From the NCBI RefSeq assembly GCF_900177725.1, contig NZ_FXAT01000001.1, forward strand, positions 372,001 to 436,000: a stretch of DNA of 64,000 nucleotides. The letters are read 5' to 3'. This DNA comes from Paraburkholderia susongensis (GTDB lineage: Bacteria > Pseudomonadota > Gammaproteobacteria > Burkholderiales > Burkholderiaceae). The notes beneath the pieces are model-generated. The model had not been told where the DNA came from and ran no database searches. It saw only the letters and a list, made by a program, of their open reading frames with translations. Positions 23,419 to 34,611 of this stretch are shown here, one piece after another; position 1 is the stretch's first letter, and each line of letters begins with the position of its first letter. The position numbers were made by a program, and so were the translations under genes.

Positions 23419-23513
23419 GGCGCCGTCGTTGCGACGCCCGGCGCTGTGCGGCATGACTCCACGCAAGCGCGAATGAACCCGCATGCACCGCCGCACCGGA
23501 CTCAACACAACGC

Positions 23514-24353
23514 TCAACGCTCTGCGACTGTGCCTTCCACCTTCCCCGCGATCGCGGCCGACAAACGCCGCAAATCGAGCAACGCCGCGTCCGCGCCTTC
23601 CAGACCTTCGAGGCTCGTGCCGAGGTGCTCGAGCGCATCGACAATCTCGTCGATGCGCCTTGACTGCGTGGCCGCATGATCGATGAGGCCGTGAATCGCG
23701 AGCGACACCGGGTCGTCCGCATTCGGCGTGATGCCATAGGCGCAGAACGCGCTCTTTTCCGCTGCGCGTTTTGCGTCGGCGGCGTTCGAAGCGGCGGCAT
23801 TCGCCGTGACAGCGCTCGCGGCCGTCGATGCAGCGGCCGCCGGCACGATGATCCGCGCCGGATTGCCGACCGCCGTGCCGCGCGCCGGCACCGGTTTCGT
23901 GACGACCGCGTTCGAGCCGATCTTCGCATCCGCGCCGACCGTGAAGCCGCCGAGCACCTTCGCACCCGCGCCGACGATCACCCCGCGCTCGAGCGTCGGA
24001 TGCCGTTTCGCGCCGCGTGTCAGCGACGTGCCACCGAGCGTCACACCCTGGTAGATCGTGCAGTCGTCGCCGATCTGCGCCGTCTCGCCGATCACGACGC
24101 CCATGCCGTGATCGATGAACACACGCCGCCCGAGCGTCGCGCCCGGATGGATTTCGATGCCGGTCATGAAACGCGCCATCTGCGAAACGAAGCGCGCGAG
24201 CCAGCGGCGCTTTGCCCGCCAGCACGCATGCGCGACCCGATGCAGCACGAGCGCGTGCAGGCCCGGATAACACGTGAGCACTTCCCATGCACTGCGGGCG
24301 GCGGGATCGCGCTCGCGGATCGTGGCGATATCTTCGCGAAGTCTCGTGAACAT
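23514..24353 (-). CDS. cysE: Serine O-acetyltransferase
   Basis: A 279-residue CysE making O-acetylserine for cysteine synthesis. The left-handed beta-helix hexapeptide region is clear ([44 protein letters not shown]-type turns), with the catalytic His in the DHG motif. It belongs to the short type lacking the long N-terminal helical domain. The C-terminal 100 residues (Ala-rich, then helical) replace the short tail usual in other genera. Start taken at 24353; the frame runs on upstream without family similarity. Confidence 0.93.
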   Translation of the reverse strand: MFTRLREDIATIRERDPAARSAWEVLTCYPGLHALVLHRVAHACWRAKRRWLARFVSQMARFMTGIEIHPGATLGRRVFIDHGMGVVIGETAQIGDDCTIYQGVTLGGTSLTRGAKRHPTLERGVIVGAGAKVLGGFTVGADAKIGSNAVVTKPVPARGTAVGNPARIIVPAAAASTAASAVTANAAASNAADAKRAAEKSAFCAYGITPNADDPVSLAIHGLIDHAATQSRRIDEIVDALEHLGTSLEGLEGADAALLDLRRLSAAIAGKVEGTVAER

Positions 24354-24514
24354 GGCAGGGACTGTGTTGTGGGAGGAAAAACCGTCTGCGTGGTTTCGGC
24401 GCGCTTCTGCATTTCGCGCCACGCCTATGACAGCGCGGCCGCCGCTTAGCACGGCGGCAGCTTTGCTTCGAACGTTTCGTGGATTGTAGGGCGATTGCGC
24501 GAAACCTGCCGGAA

Positions 24515-24574
24515 GCCCACGCTGCCCGCAAGGTCGTCCGTCGGACGGATGCGGCGCTTGCGGGCGCCGTGGGC
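24515..24574. repeat. Large imperfect hairpin between trmJ and cysE
   Basis: Outer arms GCCCACG/CGTGGGC and inner arms CCCGCAAG/CTTGCGGG separated by a 3-base internal loop, with a further small stem (GTCCG/CGGAC) in the apex. No T-tract follows, so it is not an ordinary terminator. Confidence 0.5.
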
Positions 24575-24604
24575 GGACTCGTGTGAGGGCTTTACTGAAA
24601 ACGC

Positions 24605-25504
24605 TCAGTCAGTCCGCTTCGTCTTCAACAGGATGTGCTTGGCGATGCCACGCACGATGTTGACCTCTTCGCGCTCGAGCCCCGAGCGCGCAAAGAGCCG
24701 CCGCAGACGCGACATCAGCTTCTTCGGATTGGCCGGATCGAGGAACTCGAGCGCGACGAGCGCGCTTTCCAGATGCGTGAACATGCTCTCGATCTCGTCG
24801 CTCGCCGCCATCTGCACGCGCGCGCCAGCGGATTCGGCCTGCCCTGCGCCCGCGCCCGCACGGGCCGCGGCGGACGCGCCGCTTGTGGTCCCAGCGCCCG
24901 GGCTGCTTCCCGTCCTGCCGTCCGCACGGCCTTGTGCGCCGCCGGTGGCGTCATCGGTGGCGAGATACGCGGTGCGCAGCTCGTACGCGAGCACCTGCAC
25001 CGCCTGCGCGAGATTGAGCGAACTGTAGGCCGGATTGGCGGGAATATGCGCGAGCGCGCTGCATCGCTCGACGTCCTCGTTCGAGAGGCCCGTGCGCTCG
25101 TTGCCGAACACTATCGCGATCTCGCCGTGCACCGCCTCCTCGTGCGCGACGGCGGCGGCCGCGCGCGGCGTCCATTGCGGCGGACCATATTCGCGCAGCC
25201 GCGCGGTCAGCGCGATCGACCAATGCACGCCGGTCAGCGCGTCGGCGAGCGTCGGCACGACGTGCACGGAAGCCAGCACGTCGTCGGCGCCGCTCGCCAT
25301 CGCGATCGCTTCGGGATCGTTCTGCACGTTCGACACGCGCGGCGACACCAGCACGAGCCGCGAGAAGCCCATGGTTTTCAGCGCGCGCGCCGCGGCGCCG
25401 ACATTGCCGGGATGGCTGGGCTCGACGAGCACGAAGCGCGTCGACGTAAAGCCGCCGCGCAGGTCGGCGACGGTGGGATCGGAGGAATGGTGAGTGTGAT
25501 CCAC
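24605..25504 (-). CDS. trmJ: tRNA (cytidine/uridine-2'-O-)-methyltransferase TrmJ
   Basis: A 299-residue SPOUT methyltransferase that 2'-O-methylates position 32 of several tRNAs. Signatures: [20 protein letters not shown] near residues 26-45, [14 protein letters not shown] and [17 protein letters not shown] of the knot. After residue 185 there is a long Gly/Ala-rich linker (about 40 residues) before the C-terminal helical domain. The start codon is GTG. Divergent from suhB, with a 330-bp gap between them. Confidence 0.93.
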   Translation of the reverse strand: MDHTHHSSDPTVADLRGGFTSTRFVLVEPSHPGNVGAAARALKTMGFSRLVLVSPRVSNVQNDPEAIAMASGADDVLASVHVVPTLADALTGVHWSIALTARLREYGPPQWTPRAAAAVAHEEAVHGEIAIVFGNERTGLSNEDVERCSALAHIPANPAYSSLNLAQAVQVLAYELRTAYLATDDATGGAQGRADGRTGSSPGAGTTSGASAAARAGAGAGQAESAGARVQMAASDEIESMFTHLESALVALEFLDPANPKKLMSRLRRLFARSGLEREEVNIVRGIAKHILLKTKRTD

Positions 25505-25834
25505 GATGAAACTCGGCAGACTAAAGACGCGTATGGTAGCGCCAACCCGCCGCCACGCCGAATCACGCGCATGCGCGACGGCGGCCGGACTCAGGTAAAA
25601 TACCGCTTTTCGCGTCCGGTGCAGGCTTTTGCCGAGGCATCCGCCGAACCGGCCGCTACGTTCTTATCCAATTCGTCTCCGTCGACGGAATGCAGTGCGC
25701 TAAATGCGCGCCGGTGTTTCAGCCGGCCAGCCATTCCGTGCGGTTTCCGCGTCTTTGCGGCACCCCATCAGCGCAGGTTTAGCGCTTATTTACCGGCAAG
25801 CAGCCGTGCTGCTCCGGCACAAGGATCCAGGCTC
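25505..25834. other. Divergent regulatory region trmJ/suhB
   Basis: 330 bp with no supportable gene, holding the divergent promoters of trmJ and suhB. I see no strong consensus promoter; TAAAAT at about 25596 is a possible plus-strand -10 element. Confidence 0.4.
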
Positions 25835-26638
25835 ATGCATCCCATGCTCAATATCGCTGTGAAGGCGGCACGCCGCGCAGCGCAGATCATCAACCGCGCG
25901 TCGCTCGACCTCGATCTGGTCCAGGTCAGCAAGAAGCAGCACAACGATTTCGTCACGGAGGTCGACAAGGCGTCTGAAGCAGCGATCATCGAAACGCTGA
26001 AGACCGCCTACCCCGATCACGCCATTCTCGCCGAAGAGTCGGGCAAGTCGGACCACGATTCCGAATACCAGTGGATCATCGATCCGCTCGACGGCACCAC
26101 GAACTTCATCCACGGCTTCCCGTACTACTGCGTGTCGATTGCGCTCGCTCACAAGGGCCTCGTCACGCAGGCCGTCGTCTACGACCCGAACCGCAACGAC
26201 CTCTTCACCGCATCGCGCGGCCGCGGCGCATTCCTGAACGATCGCCGCCTGCGCGTCGCCAAGCGCGACCGTCTCGCCGACTGCCTGATCGGCACCGGCT
26301 TCCCGTTCCGTGAACAGGACAGCCTCGAATCGTACGGCCGCCAGTTCGCCGAAATGACCGAAGCCTGCGCGGGCCTGCGCCGTCCGGGCGCCGCCGCGCT
26401 CGACCTCGCGAACGTCGCCGCCGGCCGCATGGACGGCTTCTTCGAGCAAGGCCTCAACGCGTGGGATGTCGCGGCGGGCAGCCTGCTGATCACCGAAGCC
26501 GGCGGTCTCGTCGGCAACTACACGGGCGACTCGGATTTCCTGCACGTCGGCGAAATCGTCGCCGGCAACCCGAAGGTCTACGCGCAGATGATTCCGGTTC
26601 TGTCGCGCTATAGCCGCACGCGTCAGCAGTCGGCCTAA
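25835..26638 (+). CDS. suhB: Inositol monophosphatase family protein SuhB
   Basis: A 267-residue Mg-dependent phosphatase. The metal sites are visible as [20 protein letters not shown] and [18 protein letters not shown]. coli SuhB hydrolyses inositol-1-phosphate and also binds RNA polymerase in rRNA antitermination; which role dominates here cannot be read from sequence. ATG 25835 matches the family start; the frame is open far upstream only because it is antisense to trmJ. A terminator follows at 26708. Confidence 0.95.
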   Translation: MHPMLNIAVKAARRAAQIINRASLDLDLVQVSKKQHNDFVTEVDKASEAAIIETLKTAYPDHAILAEESGKSDHDSEYQWIIDPLDGTTNFIHGFPYYCVSIALAHKGLVTQAVVYDPNRNDLFTASRGRGAFLNDRRLRVAKRDRLADCLIGTGFPFREQDSLESYGRQFAEMTEACAGLRRPGAAALDLANVAAGRMDGFFEQGLNAWDVAAGSLLITEAGGLVGNYTGDSDFLHVGEIVAGNPKVYAQMIPVLSRYSRTRQQSA

Positions 26639-26707
26639 CGCGCGCCGCCGCGGCGGGTCTGCGGTTTGCGTAATCGATCCGGTTTGCGTACTCGATCGAT
26701 AGGCAGG

Positions 26708-26731
26708 AAAGCGGCTTCGGCCGCTTTTTTG
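26708..26731 (+). terminator. Intrinsic terminator of suhB
   Basis: AAAGCGGC-TTCG-GCCGCTTT with a UUCG tetraloop and a run of six T, 70 bp after suhB. The rest of the 378-bp gap up to lplT shows no gene. Confidence 0.9.
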
Positions 26732-27016
26732 TTTGGCCGCGCTGCAGCGCACACACGTTCGTGCTACAAAGCCGGAATGCCGTGGGAGCAAGTTCTTGCC
26801 GATGCGCGGTGACCGTGCCGGGGCGCGAACCTCTTGCGGTTCGTATGACACCGCCCTCTTCGCATAGCTCGCGTGCCGCCATTGCGGGCGTCGGGCTTCG
26901 CCGTTGCCCGTTCATCCACCGCGCCGCAGCCGGGACCGTTGCCTGCCCCACTCCCGTTTGGCCCTGCCCTTGACTTCGCCCCATTCCCGCCCGGCGAGCA
27001 GCCTCTCACCCGCTTC

Positions 27017-28315
27017 ATGAAAAAAGGCTTCTACACAATCATTGCAGCGCAGTTCGTTTCGTCGCTCGCGGACAATGCGTTGCTGATCGCCGCCATCGCG
27101 CTGCTTTCGGTGATTCGCTCGGCCGCCTGGGTCACGCCGCTGCTGCAGATTTTCTTCACGATCTCGTACGTGCTGCTCGCGCCGTTCGTCGGCGCGTTCG
27201 CCGACTCGATGCAGAAGCGCCACGTGATGTTCGTCTCCAATGCGCTGAAGGCAAGCGGCTGCCTGCTGATGATTGCCGGCGTTCATCCGATGCTTGCCTA
27301 CGGCGTGGTCGGCTTCGGCGCGGCCGCCTATTCGCCGGCCAAGTACGGCATTCTCACCGAGCTGCTGCCCGCCGAAAAGCTCGTCAAAGCGAACGCGTGG
27401 CTCGAATCGGCCACCGTTCTCTCGACGATCGCCGGCACGATGCTCGGCGGCGCGCTGATCAGCGCATTGGCCGCACGCTTCGTCGCGCGCGCGCATCTGC
27501 CGCTGATCTCCTCCGCCGCCGATCTCGCCATGTTCGCGGTGATGATCACCTACGCGATCGCCGCCGCGATCAACATCTTCATTCCCGATACGGGCGCGCG
27601 CTACCCGAACCAGTTGTCGGAGCCGAGGAAGCTGGTCGGCGACTTCTATCACTGCTTCAACGTGCTGTGGGCCGACAAGCTCGCGCAGATCGCGCTGTGG
27701 GTCACAACGCTGATGTGGGGTGCCGCGGTGACGATGCAGTTGCTCGTGCTCAAATGGGCCAACGTGAACCTCGGGCTGTCGTTGCCGAAAGCAGCGGTGA
27801 TGCAGGGCGTGACCGGTGTCGGCATCGCGCTCGGCGCAGCGGGCGCGGCCGCGCTGATTCCGCTGCGCCGATCGCTGCGAGTGCTGCCGGTCGGCGTGCT
27901 GATCGGCGCGGTGGCAATCGCCATGGCGTTCTACAACAAGGATCTGTTCCCGATGGGCGCCGGTCTGCGCGTCGGCTCGCACGTCGCGCCCGCCTACATC
28001 CTGTTCGCCTATCCGCTGATGATCGTGCTCGGCTCGCTGTCGGGCTTCTTCATCGTGCCGATGAACGCGATCCTTCAGCATCGCGGCGCGACGCTGCTCT
28101 CGGCCGGCCACTCGATCGCCGTGCAGAACTTCAACCAGAACCTCGCCGTGCTGCTGATGCTCGGCATCTACGCGCTGCTGCTCATCGCGAAGATGCCCGC
28201 GCAGTGGATCATCGTCGTGTTCGGCAGCTTCATCACGCTGATGATGTGGCTCGCCAAACGGCGCAGCGCGGCGAATGAGCGCATGAGCGACATGCGCGCG
28301 ATGATCGAGGAATGA
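27017..28315 (+). CDS. lplT: Lysophospholipid transporter LplT
   Basis: A 432-residue major-facilitator protein with about 12 membrane segments, matching LplT, which flips lysophospholipids across the inner membrane for re-acylation. The start MKKGFYTIIAAQFVSSLADN and AAAYSPAKYGILTELLP are conserved family sequence. In enterobacteria lplT adjoins aas; no aas gene is present here, so the acyltransferase partner must be elsewhere. The frame extends upstream to 26873 but the extra part is Pro-rich and out of family. Confidence 0.9.
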   Translation: MKKGFYTIIAAQFVSSLADNALLIAAIALLSVIRSAAWVTPLLQIFFTISYVLLAPFVGAFADSMQKRHVMFVSNALKASGCLLMIAGVHPMLAYGVVGFGAAAYSPAKYGILTELLPAEKLVKANAWLESATVLSTIAGTMLGGALISALAARFVARAHLPLISSAADLAMFAVMITYAIAAAINIFIPDTGARYPNQLSEPRKLVGDFYHCFNVLWADKLAQIALWVTTLMWGAAVTMQLLVLKWANVNLGLSLPKAAVMQGVTGVGIALGAAGAAALIPLRRSLRVLPVGVLIGAVAIAMAFYNKDLFPMGAGLRVGSHVAPAYILFAYPLMIVLGSLSGFFIVPMNAILQHRGATLLSAGHSIAVQNFNQNLAVLLMLGIYALLLIAKMPAQWIIVVFGSFITLMMWLAKRRSAANERMSDMRAMIEE

Positions 28316-28544
28316 ATGCATAACGGTCGTCCTGCAATGATCCGGAGCGCTTGTGCGAACGCGCGTGTCACTACGCCACGGCGGCATGACGCATCCATTG
28401 CAGCCGGTTCGCCGATGCTGCCGCAGAGATTTCATGCTGCCATACAGGTTCGACGTTGAGGATCGTCCATTCGGCCAGGGTCCGCTCACGGCACGGGCGG
28501 GTTAAACTCACGCCCTGAGCATCTACCGCAAGAAGATACCGAGG

Positions 28545-31229
28545 ATGGGCATTCAAACCGCAGCGGCCAGCGACGTCGCACAACACACTCCCATGATGCA
28601 GCAATACTTGCGCATCAAATCGGAGCATCCGGGCACGCTGGTGTTCTACCGGATGGGCGACTTCTACGAACTCTTTTTCGACGACGCGGAAAAAGCCGCG
28701 CGTCTGCTCGATCTGACACTCACGCAGCGCGGCGCGTCGGCGGGTAATCCGATCAAGATGGCGGGCGTGCCGCATCACGCGGTCGAACAGTATCTCGCCA
28801 AGCTCGTGAAGCTCGGCGAATCCGTCGCGATTTGCGAACAGATCGGCGACCCGGCCACCTCCAAGGGTCCGGTCGAGCGCAAGGTCGTACGCGTGGTCAC
28901 ACCGGGCACGCTGACTGACGCCGCGTTGCTGTCCGACAAGAGCGACGTTTACCTGCTCGCGATGTGCGTCGCGCACAATCGCCGCGGCGTCGCGACGAGC
29001 GTCGGCCTCGCGTGGCTCAATCTCGCGAGCGGCGCGCTGCGTCTCGCGGAAGTTGCCCCCGACCAGGTGGCCGCCGTGCTCGAGCGCATTCGTCCCGCGG
29101 AAATTCTCGTTGCCGACGCCACCGCCGATTCGGCAAGCTGGACGCCGCCCGCCAACGCGGGCGCGCTCACGCGCGTGCCGGCCTGGCATTTCGATATCAC
29201 GTCGGGCACGAAGCGCCTGTGCGATCAGCTCGAAGTGGCGAGCCTCGACGGCTTCGGCGCGCATTCGCTCGGTTGCGCATGCGGCGCGGCCGGTGCGTTG
29301 CTGCTGTACGCGGCGTCCACGCAAGGCCAGCAATTGCGCCATGTGCGCAGCCTGAAGGTCGAATACGAGTCCGAATATATCGGCCTCGACCCCGCCACGC
29401 GCCGCAACCTCGAACTCACGGAAACGCTGCGCGGCACTGAATCGCCAACGCTGTGTTCGCTGCTCGACACCTGCTGCACGACGATGGGCAGCCGCCTGCT
29501 GCGTCACTGGCTGCATCATCCGCCGCGCGAGTCGGCCGTGGCGCAGGCGCGCCAGCAAGCAATCGGCGCGTTGCTCGACACGCCGCCCGGTGCCGACGTC
29601 GACACGCTACGCAGCGCATTGCGCCAGATTTCGGATATCGAACGGATCACCGGACGTCTCGCGCTGCTCTCGGCGCGGCCGCGCGATCTGTCGAGCCTGC
29701 GCGATACCTTCATCGCACTGCCGGCATTGCGCGCACAGCTTGCCGCGGTGTCGTCGAACGCGGATTCACTGGCACGCATCGACGCGGCGCTGGAGCCGCC
29801 GGCCGAGTGCGTCGATCTGCTCAGGCAAGCGGTTGCGCAGGAGCCGGCCGCGATGGTGCGCGACGGCGGCGTGATCGCGCGCGGCTACGACACGGAGCTC
29901 GACGAACTGCGCGATATTTCGGAGAACTGCGGGCAGTTCCTGATCGATCTCGAAACGCGCGAACGCGCGCGCACCGGTATCGGCAACCTGCGCGTCGAAT
30001 ACAACAAGGTGCACGGCTTCTATATCGAAGTCACGCGCGGCCAGACCGACAAGGTGCCCGACGACTATCGCCGCCGTCAGACGCTGAAAAACGCCGAGCG
30101 CTACATCACGCCGGAACTGAAGACCTTCGAGGACAAGGCGCTCTCCGCGCAGGAACGCGCGCTCGCCCGCGAGCGCGCGCTGTACGACGCGCTGCTGCAG
30201 GCGCTCCTGCCGTTCATTCCGGACTGCCAGCGTGTCGCATCCGCGCTCGCCGAACTCGACCTGCTCGCGGCGTTCGCCGAACGCGCCCGCGCGCTCGACT
30301 GGGTCGCGCCGACGTTTTCGCCGGACGTCGGCATCGACATCGAACAGGGCCGTCACCCGGTGGTCGAGGCGCAGGTCGAGCAGTTCATCGCCAACGACTG
30401 CACGCTCGCCACCGAGCGCAAACTGCTGCTGATCACCGGCCCGAACATGGGCGGCAAGTCGACCTTCATGCGCCAGACCGCGCTGATCGCGCTGCTCGCG
30501 TACGTGGGCAGCTACGTGCCGGCGCGGCGCGCAGCCTTCGGGCCGATCGACCGCATCTTCACGCGCATCGGCGCAGCGGACGACCTCGCCGGCGGCCGCT
30601 CCACCTTCATGGTGGAAATGACCGAGGCCGCGGCGATCCTCAACGATGCGACGCCGCAGAGTCTCGTGCTGATGGACGAGATCGGCCGCGGCACCTCGAC
30701 GTTCGACGGGCTCGCGCTCGCGTGGGCAATCGCGCGCCATCTGCTCGCGCACAACGGTTGCCACACGCTGTTCGCCACGCACTATTTCGAGCTGACGCAA
30801 CTGCCAGCGGAATTTCCGCATGCGGCCAACGTGCATCTGTCCGCAGTCGAGCATGGGCACGGCATCGTGTTCCTGCACGCGGTCAACGAGGGGCCCGCCA
30901 ACCAGAGTTACGGTCTGCAGGTCGCGCAGCTTGCCGGTGTGCCGAACGCGGTGATCCGCGCGGCGCGCAAGCATCTCGCGCATCTCGAACAGCAATCGGC
31001 CGCGCAGCCCGCACCGCAACTCGATCTGTTTGCCGCGCCGCCGCCGATGCTCGCCGAAGACGCGAACGACGACGAAGCCGCCGCCGATGCGGCCGCGGCC
31101 TCGCCTGCGACGCAGGCGCTCGTCGAGCGTTTGCGCGGTATCGATCCGAACGACCTGCGGCCGCGCGAAGCACTCGATCTGCTGTACGAACTGCACGAAC
31201 TGGCCGCCGCGCCGGATGAGAACCGTTGA
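28545..31229 (+). CDS. mutS: DNA mismatch repair protein MutS
   Basis: An 894-residue MutS that recognises mispairs and starts repair with MutL. The mismatch-binding N-terminus shows [14 protein letters not shown] with the Phe and Glu of the wedge motif; the ATPase has Walker [10 protein letters not shown], signature [12 protein letters not shown] and ATHYFELT. Length agrees with the family, plus an Ala-rich stretch before the C-terminal helix. The ORF just after it overlaps its end by 14 bp. The 229 bp upstream show no gene. Confidence 0.97.
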   Translation: MGIQTAAASDVAQHTPMMQQYLRIKSEHPGTLVFYRMGDFYELFFDDAEKAARLLDLTLTQRGASAGNPIKMAGVPHHAVEQYLAKLVKLGESVAICEQIGDPATSKGPVERKVVRVVTPGTLTDAALLSDKSDVYLLAMCVAHNRRGVATSVGLAWLNLASGALRLAEVAPDQVAAVLERIRPAEILVADATADSASWTPPANAGALTRVPAWHFDITSGTKRLCDQLEVASLDGFGAHSLGCACGAAGALLLYAASTQGQQLRHVRSLKVEYESEYIGLDPATRRNLELTETLRGTESPTLCSLLDTCCTTMGSRLLRHWLHHPPRESAVAQARQQAIGALLDTPPGADVDTLRSALRQISDIERITGRLALLSARPRDLSSLRDTFIALPALRAQLAAVSSNADSLARIDAALEPPAECVDLLRQAVAQEPAAMVRDGGVIARGYDTELDELRDISENCGQFLIDLETRERARTGIGNLRVEYNKVHGFYIEVTRGQTDKVPDDYRRRQTLKNAERYITPELKTFEDKALSAQERALARERALYDALLQALLPFIPDCQRVASALAELDLLAAFAERARALDWVAPTFSPDVGIDIEQGRHPVVEAQVEQFIANDCTLATERKLLLITGPNMGGKSTFMRQTALIALLAYVGSYVPARRAAFGPIDRIFTRIGAADDLAGGRSTFMVEMTEAAAILNDATPQSLVLMDEIGRGTSTFDGLALAWAIARHLLAHNGCHTLFATHYFELTQLPAEFPHAANVHLSAVEHGHGIVFLHAVNEGPANQSYGLQVAQLAGVPNAVIRAARKHLAHLEQQSAAQPAPQLDLFAAPPPMLAEDANDDEAAADAAAASPATQALVERLRGIDPNDLRPREALDLLYELHELAAAPDENR

Positions 31230-32649
31230 CACACCCCGGCACCCCAAATCGCCGCGTGGGTTTCGCGCGGCGCTGAGCCGCGCGCTCGCGCTGACGGGCG
31301 GCATCGTTTCGCTGTCGGCGCCGTGCGCGTGGAGCACGCCGGCGCATGCCGAAGCCTCGCGCTTCACGTTCGCAGTCATCGCGGACACGATGCGCAGCCC
31401 CGCCGACGAAGCTTCCACGCAACGGCTGATCGAAGCGATCAGCCGCGAGCGCAATGTGAGCTTCATCGTCTACGACGGTAATCTGAAGGGCCCGAAGGAG
31501 ACCTGCCGCGACGCGCTCTACGAGCGCCGTCACGCGTTGCTCGAAAGCTCGCGGGCCGCCCTCTTCTTCATTCCCGGCCAGCACGACTGGGTCGATTGCG
31601 GTACAGCGGAAGCCGGCGGCTTCGATCCGGTGGAGCGGCTCGACCTGCTGCGTCAAACGCTGTTCGCCGATCCCATTTCGATGGGCCAGAACCCGATCCC
31701 CCTGACGCGCGAAAGCGAAGTTTCGCGCTTTCGCCCGTTTCGCGAAAACGTGCGCTGGATCGCGGGGGATAAAGCCGGCGACATCGTGTTCGTCGGCCTG
31801 AACGTGCCGGGTCCGAACAATCACTACCTGACCGCGGGTGGGCGCAACGGCGAGTTCGAGGATCGCGTGATCGCCAATGCATTCTGGCTCGAGCACGCGG
31901 GCGAATATGCGAAACGCCGCGATGCGCGCGCGATCGTCGTGTTCATTCAGGGCGATTTCGACCCGGAGCGTTATGAGCGTCCCGAGCGATTCGCGTGGCT
32001 GCATTTCGCGCGCAGCACGCGTCGCGACGGTTTTCTCGAATTCAAGCGCAGCCTCGTCAATCTCGCGCGGACTTTTCACGGGCCCGTGGTCGTGATTCAT
32101 TCCGACGACGAGCGCATAGCCGGCGGCTTCGTGATCGATCAGCCGCTACGCAATGACAAAGGCGCGGTCGTAACGAATCTCACCCGTATCGCATTTGCGC
32201 CGCGTGATCGTCTTAACCAGTGGATTCAGATTGAAGCGGATTTCGGCAGGAAGCCGCTGTTCCATGTGAGCGTGCACGACGTGCCGAGGCAGATGCCGTT
32301 GCCGACTACGCCGCCCATATCGCCCATATCGCCCATATCGCCCACTTCGCCCATTTCGCCGCGCGAAGATTCCGCCGCGTCGATGCCCAGGACACCGGAT
32401 ATGCCGAATGTGCCGGGGTACGGTCCGGCGTCGGAATTGCCGCCGTTGCTGCAAACGCCAGGAGAGTCGCCGATGGATCAGGAGCCGCGCATACCGTCCG
32501 ATCAGGGCGGTGGTGGATATGGGCCGGCGATTTCGATGCCGCCCGGGTCGATACTGCCTGCATCGCCTTCCGTGCCGACGACCCCGCCTTCGTCGGCGCC
32601 GGCCACGACACCGGGCGCGCCGGGCATTCCCTCAGGCACGCCCGGCTGA
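31216..32649 (+). CDS. Exported protein with degenerate metallophosphoesterase-like domain
   Basis: A 477-residue protein starting inside the end of mutS (ATG at 31216). Residues 18-46 look like a signal region ending AHAEA. The next 300 residues resemble the calcineurin phosphoesterase fold: FAVIADTMR where DxH is expected, [15 protein letters not shown] in place of GNHD, and VVVIHSDDE. Two metal-ligand positions (the DxH His and the GNHD Asn) are replaced, so activity is uncertain. The C-terminal 110 residues are Pro/Ser-rich, with a PIS repeat (five 9-bp units near 32313-32360). Confidence 0.75.
   Translation: MRTVDTPRHPKSPRGFRAALSRALALTGGIVSLSAPCAWSTPAHAEASRFTFAVIADTMRSPADEASTQRLIEAISRERNVSFIVYDGNLKGPKETCRDALYERRHALLESSRAALFFIPGQHDWVDCGTAEAGGFDPVERLDLLRQTLFADPISMGQNPIPLTRESEVSRFRPFRENVRWIAGDKAGDIVFVGLNVPGPNNHYLTAGGRNGEFEDRVIANAFWLEHAGEYAKRRDARAIVVFIQGDFDPERYERPERFAWLHFARSTRRDGFLEFKRSLVNLARTFHGPVVVIHSDDERIAGGFVIDQPLRNDKGAVVTNLTRIAFAPRDRLNQWIQIEADFGRKPLFHVSVHDVPRQMPLPTTPPISPISPISPTSPISPREDSAASMPRTPDMPNVPGYGPASELPPLLQTPGESPMDQEPRIPSDQGGGGYGPAISMPPGSILPASPSVPTTPPSSAPATTPGAPGIPSGTPG
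32313..32360 (+). repeat. 9-bp tandem repeat in the phosphoesterase-like gene
   Basis: Five units of CCCATATCG with variants, encoding Pro-Ile-Ser triplets at the start of the Pro-rich tail. Confidence 0.75.
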
Positions 32650-32658
32650 CCGGCAAGC

Positions 32659-33195
32659 TCAGTGCAGAGTGGGTTTTGAGTTGTCTTCTTCGTCGTCCTC
32701 GTCGTCGAGGACCTCGAGGCCGTCCGCGCCATGCGCGTGCTCGTGTTCGATTTCGTCTTCGGTAGCCGGGCGCACGTCTTTCACGGTCAGCGCGAAACGC
32801 AGCGCCATGCCGGCGAGCGGATGATTGCCGTCGAGCACGACCTTGTCTTCCGCGACGTCGGTCACGACGTACACCAGCGAATCGAGTTCCTCGTCGGCAT
32901 CTTCAGGCGTGCCTTCGAACTGCATGCCGACTTCGAGCGGTTCCGGGAAGCGCTCGCGCGGCTCGATCTTCACAAGGTCGGGATCGTACTCGCCGAACGC
33001 ATCTTGCGGCTCGAGCTGGATCTGGGTCTCGAAGCCAGCCTCGTGGCCGTCGAGCTCTTCCTCGATCTTGGGGAACGTGCCATCATAGCCGCCGTGCAGA
33101 TAGACCATCGGCTCGTCGCTTTCCTCAATCAGATTGCCCTGCGCATCCGACAGCTTGTAGGCGACCGACACGACGGTGTTCTTTGCGATTTTCAT
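32659..33195 (-). CDS. SlyD-type FKBP peptidyl-prolyl isomerase
   Basis: A 178-residue FKBP of the SlyD class: N-terminal VVSVAYKLSDAQGNLIEESDE, the IF (insert-in-flap) chaperone region with FGEYDPDLVKIEPRERFP, then NHPLAGMALRF closing the FKBP fold. The tail is acidic with a few His (EHEHAH, DDEDDEED), weaker than the metal-binding tail of E. coli SlyD. It acts as a cytoplasmic folding factor. Start at 33195 with GGAG seven bases upstream. Divergent from the JmjC gene at 33228, 32 bp away. Confidence 0.9.
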   Translation of the reverse strand: MKIAKNTVVSVAYKLSDAQGNLIEESDEPMVYLHGGYDGTFPKIEEELDGHEAGFETQIQLEPQDAFGEYDPDLVKIEPRERFPEPLEVGMQFEGTPEDADEELDSLVYVVTDVAEDKVVLDGNHPLAGMALRFALTVKDVRPATEDEIEHEHAHGADGLEVLDDEDDEEDNSKPTLH

Positions 33196-33227
33196 TCGAT
33201 TCTCCAGAATACAACTCACATTATACG

Positions 33228-34505
33228 ATGCCCAGGCGGCCCACTCACCCCCTAGCCGAGGCAGTTTCGGCACGCAATTCGCCGTCTGTTTCAAAGCCTG
33301 CTTTGAAGCCAGATTCAAAGCCCGCCGCAATGCCAACTCTTCCACCCTCGCCTGACGCGCCAACCGCGTTGCTCGGCAATCTGACGCCGTCGCAATTCAT
33401 GCACCACTACTGGCAGAAAAAGCCGCTGCTGATCCGCCAGGCCATTCCCGGTGTACAGGCACCGCTCTCGCGCGACGAGCTCTTCGAGCTGGCCGATCAG
33501 GACGAAGTCGAGGCGCGCCTGATTACCCACTTCCGCAATAAATGGCAGCTCGAGCACGGCCCGTTCGCGCCCGACGAACTGCCATCGCTCAAGCAACGCG
33601 CATGGACACTGCTCGTGCAAGGAGTGGACCTGCACGACGACCGCGCGCGCGCGTTGCTGGACCGCTTCCGCTTCGTGCCGGACGCGCGCCTCGACGATCT
33701 GATGATCTCGTATGCGAGCGACCGCGGCGGCGTCGGCCCTCACTTCGACTCTTACGATGTGTTTCTTTTGCAAGTAAAAGGCAAGCGCCGCTGGCGCATC
33801 AGCGCGCAGAAAGACCTGACGCTGCAAGCCGGTCTGCCTTTGAAAGTTTTGCAAAACTTCGAACCCGAAGAGGAATGGGTGCTGGAGCCCGGCGACATGC
33901 TGTACCTGCCGCCGCACATCGCGCATGACGGTATTGCCGAAGGCGAATGCATGACCTGCTCGATCGGTTTTCGCGCGCCTTCCGCGAGCGAACTGACCGC
34001 GCAGTTCCTTTACCATCTGGCCGAGCGTGGCGAGTCCGCGGGCAAAACCAGCGCGCTTTACAGCGATCCGAAGCAGCCCGCCGTCGAGCGTCCGGCCGAG
34101 TTGCCGGCGGCGCTTGTCGAGAGGGTTGGCGCGATCCTTGCTCGGATCAGGTGGAATGAGCAGGACATTGCGTCGTTCCTTGGCACGTACCTCAGCGAAC
34201 CCAAGCCGAGCGTCGTCTTCGATCCGCCGCAACGGCCACTCAACGAGGCCCGTTTTGCCGGCGAAGCATCGAAAACGGGCCTGCGGCTCGACCGCAAGAC
34301 TAACCTGTTGTACGACCGCCGTTTTTTCTTCGTAAATGGAGAAGAAATAGCATGGAATGGCGCAAGAAAATGGCTGTTTGATTTCGCGAATCAACGCTGC
34401 ATGAGTGCGAAACGCTTTGTAACACTCTCGCACGATTCATCGGTGACAGCACTGCTACACGAGTGGTATTGTGCGGGCTGGATACAGGTGGGCGAGCTTG
34501 CGTAA
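33228..34505 (+). CDS. JmjC/cupin ribosomal oxygenase-like protein (RoxA/YcfD type)
   Basis: A 425-residue 2-oxoglutarate/Fe(II) oxygenase. After a 45-residue disordered start come NLTPSQFMHHYWQKKPLLIR, the HxD motif in GPHFDSYDVFLLQVKGKRRW, LEPGDMLYLPPHIAHDG with the distal His, and a C-terminal winged-helix region. This is the layout of YcfD/RoxA, which hydroxylates ribosomal protein L16 in E. coli. Same substrate here is an inference from the family. Confidence 0.85.
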   Translation: MPRRPTHPLAEAVSARNSPSVSKPALKPDSKPAAMPTLPPSPDAPTALLGNLTPSQFMHHYWQKKPLLIRQAIPGVQAPLSRDELFELADQDEVEARLITHFRNKWQLEHGPFAPDELPSLKQRAWTLLVQGVDLHDDRARALLDRFRFVPDARLDDLMISYASDRGGVGPHFDSYDVFLLQVKGKRRWRISAQKDLTLQAGLPLKVLQNFEPEEEWVLEPGDMLYLPPHIAHDGIAEGECMTCSIGFRAPSASELTAQFLYHLAERGESAGKTSALYSDPKQPAVERPAELPAALVERVGAILARIRWNEQDIASFLGTYLSEPKPSVVFDPPQRPLNEARFAGEASKTGLRLDRKTNLLYDRRFFFVNGEEIAWNGARKWLFDFANQRCMSAKRFVTLSHDSSVTALLHEWYCAGWIQVGELA

Positions 34506-34605
34506 CTCTACCCACGTGCTATACCGCTATACCGTACAGTGAAATTTTGTATGAGAAAGACAACGTATTGACCCCGGATTTATCGACTGTCAGTACGAAA
34601 GTGCA

Positions 34606-34611
34606 TATAAT
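34606..34611 (+). promoter_or_regulatory. Candidate -10 element of lipoprotein gene
   Basis: TATAAT in the 240-bp gap before the lipoprotein gene, about 135 bp before its start; no good -35 at 17 bp, so uncertain. Confidence 0.35.

Noticed and set aside
24635..25834. Very long plus-strand frame running into suhB
   Set aside because: It is the antisense of trmJ; in GC-rich DNA the antisense of a gene is often open. SuhB itself starts at 25835.
26912..28489. 525-codon minus-strand frame over lplT
   Set aside because: His/Arg/Asp-rich mirror of a membrane-protein gene, typical of an antisense shadow.
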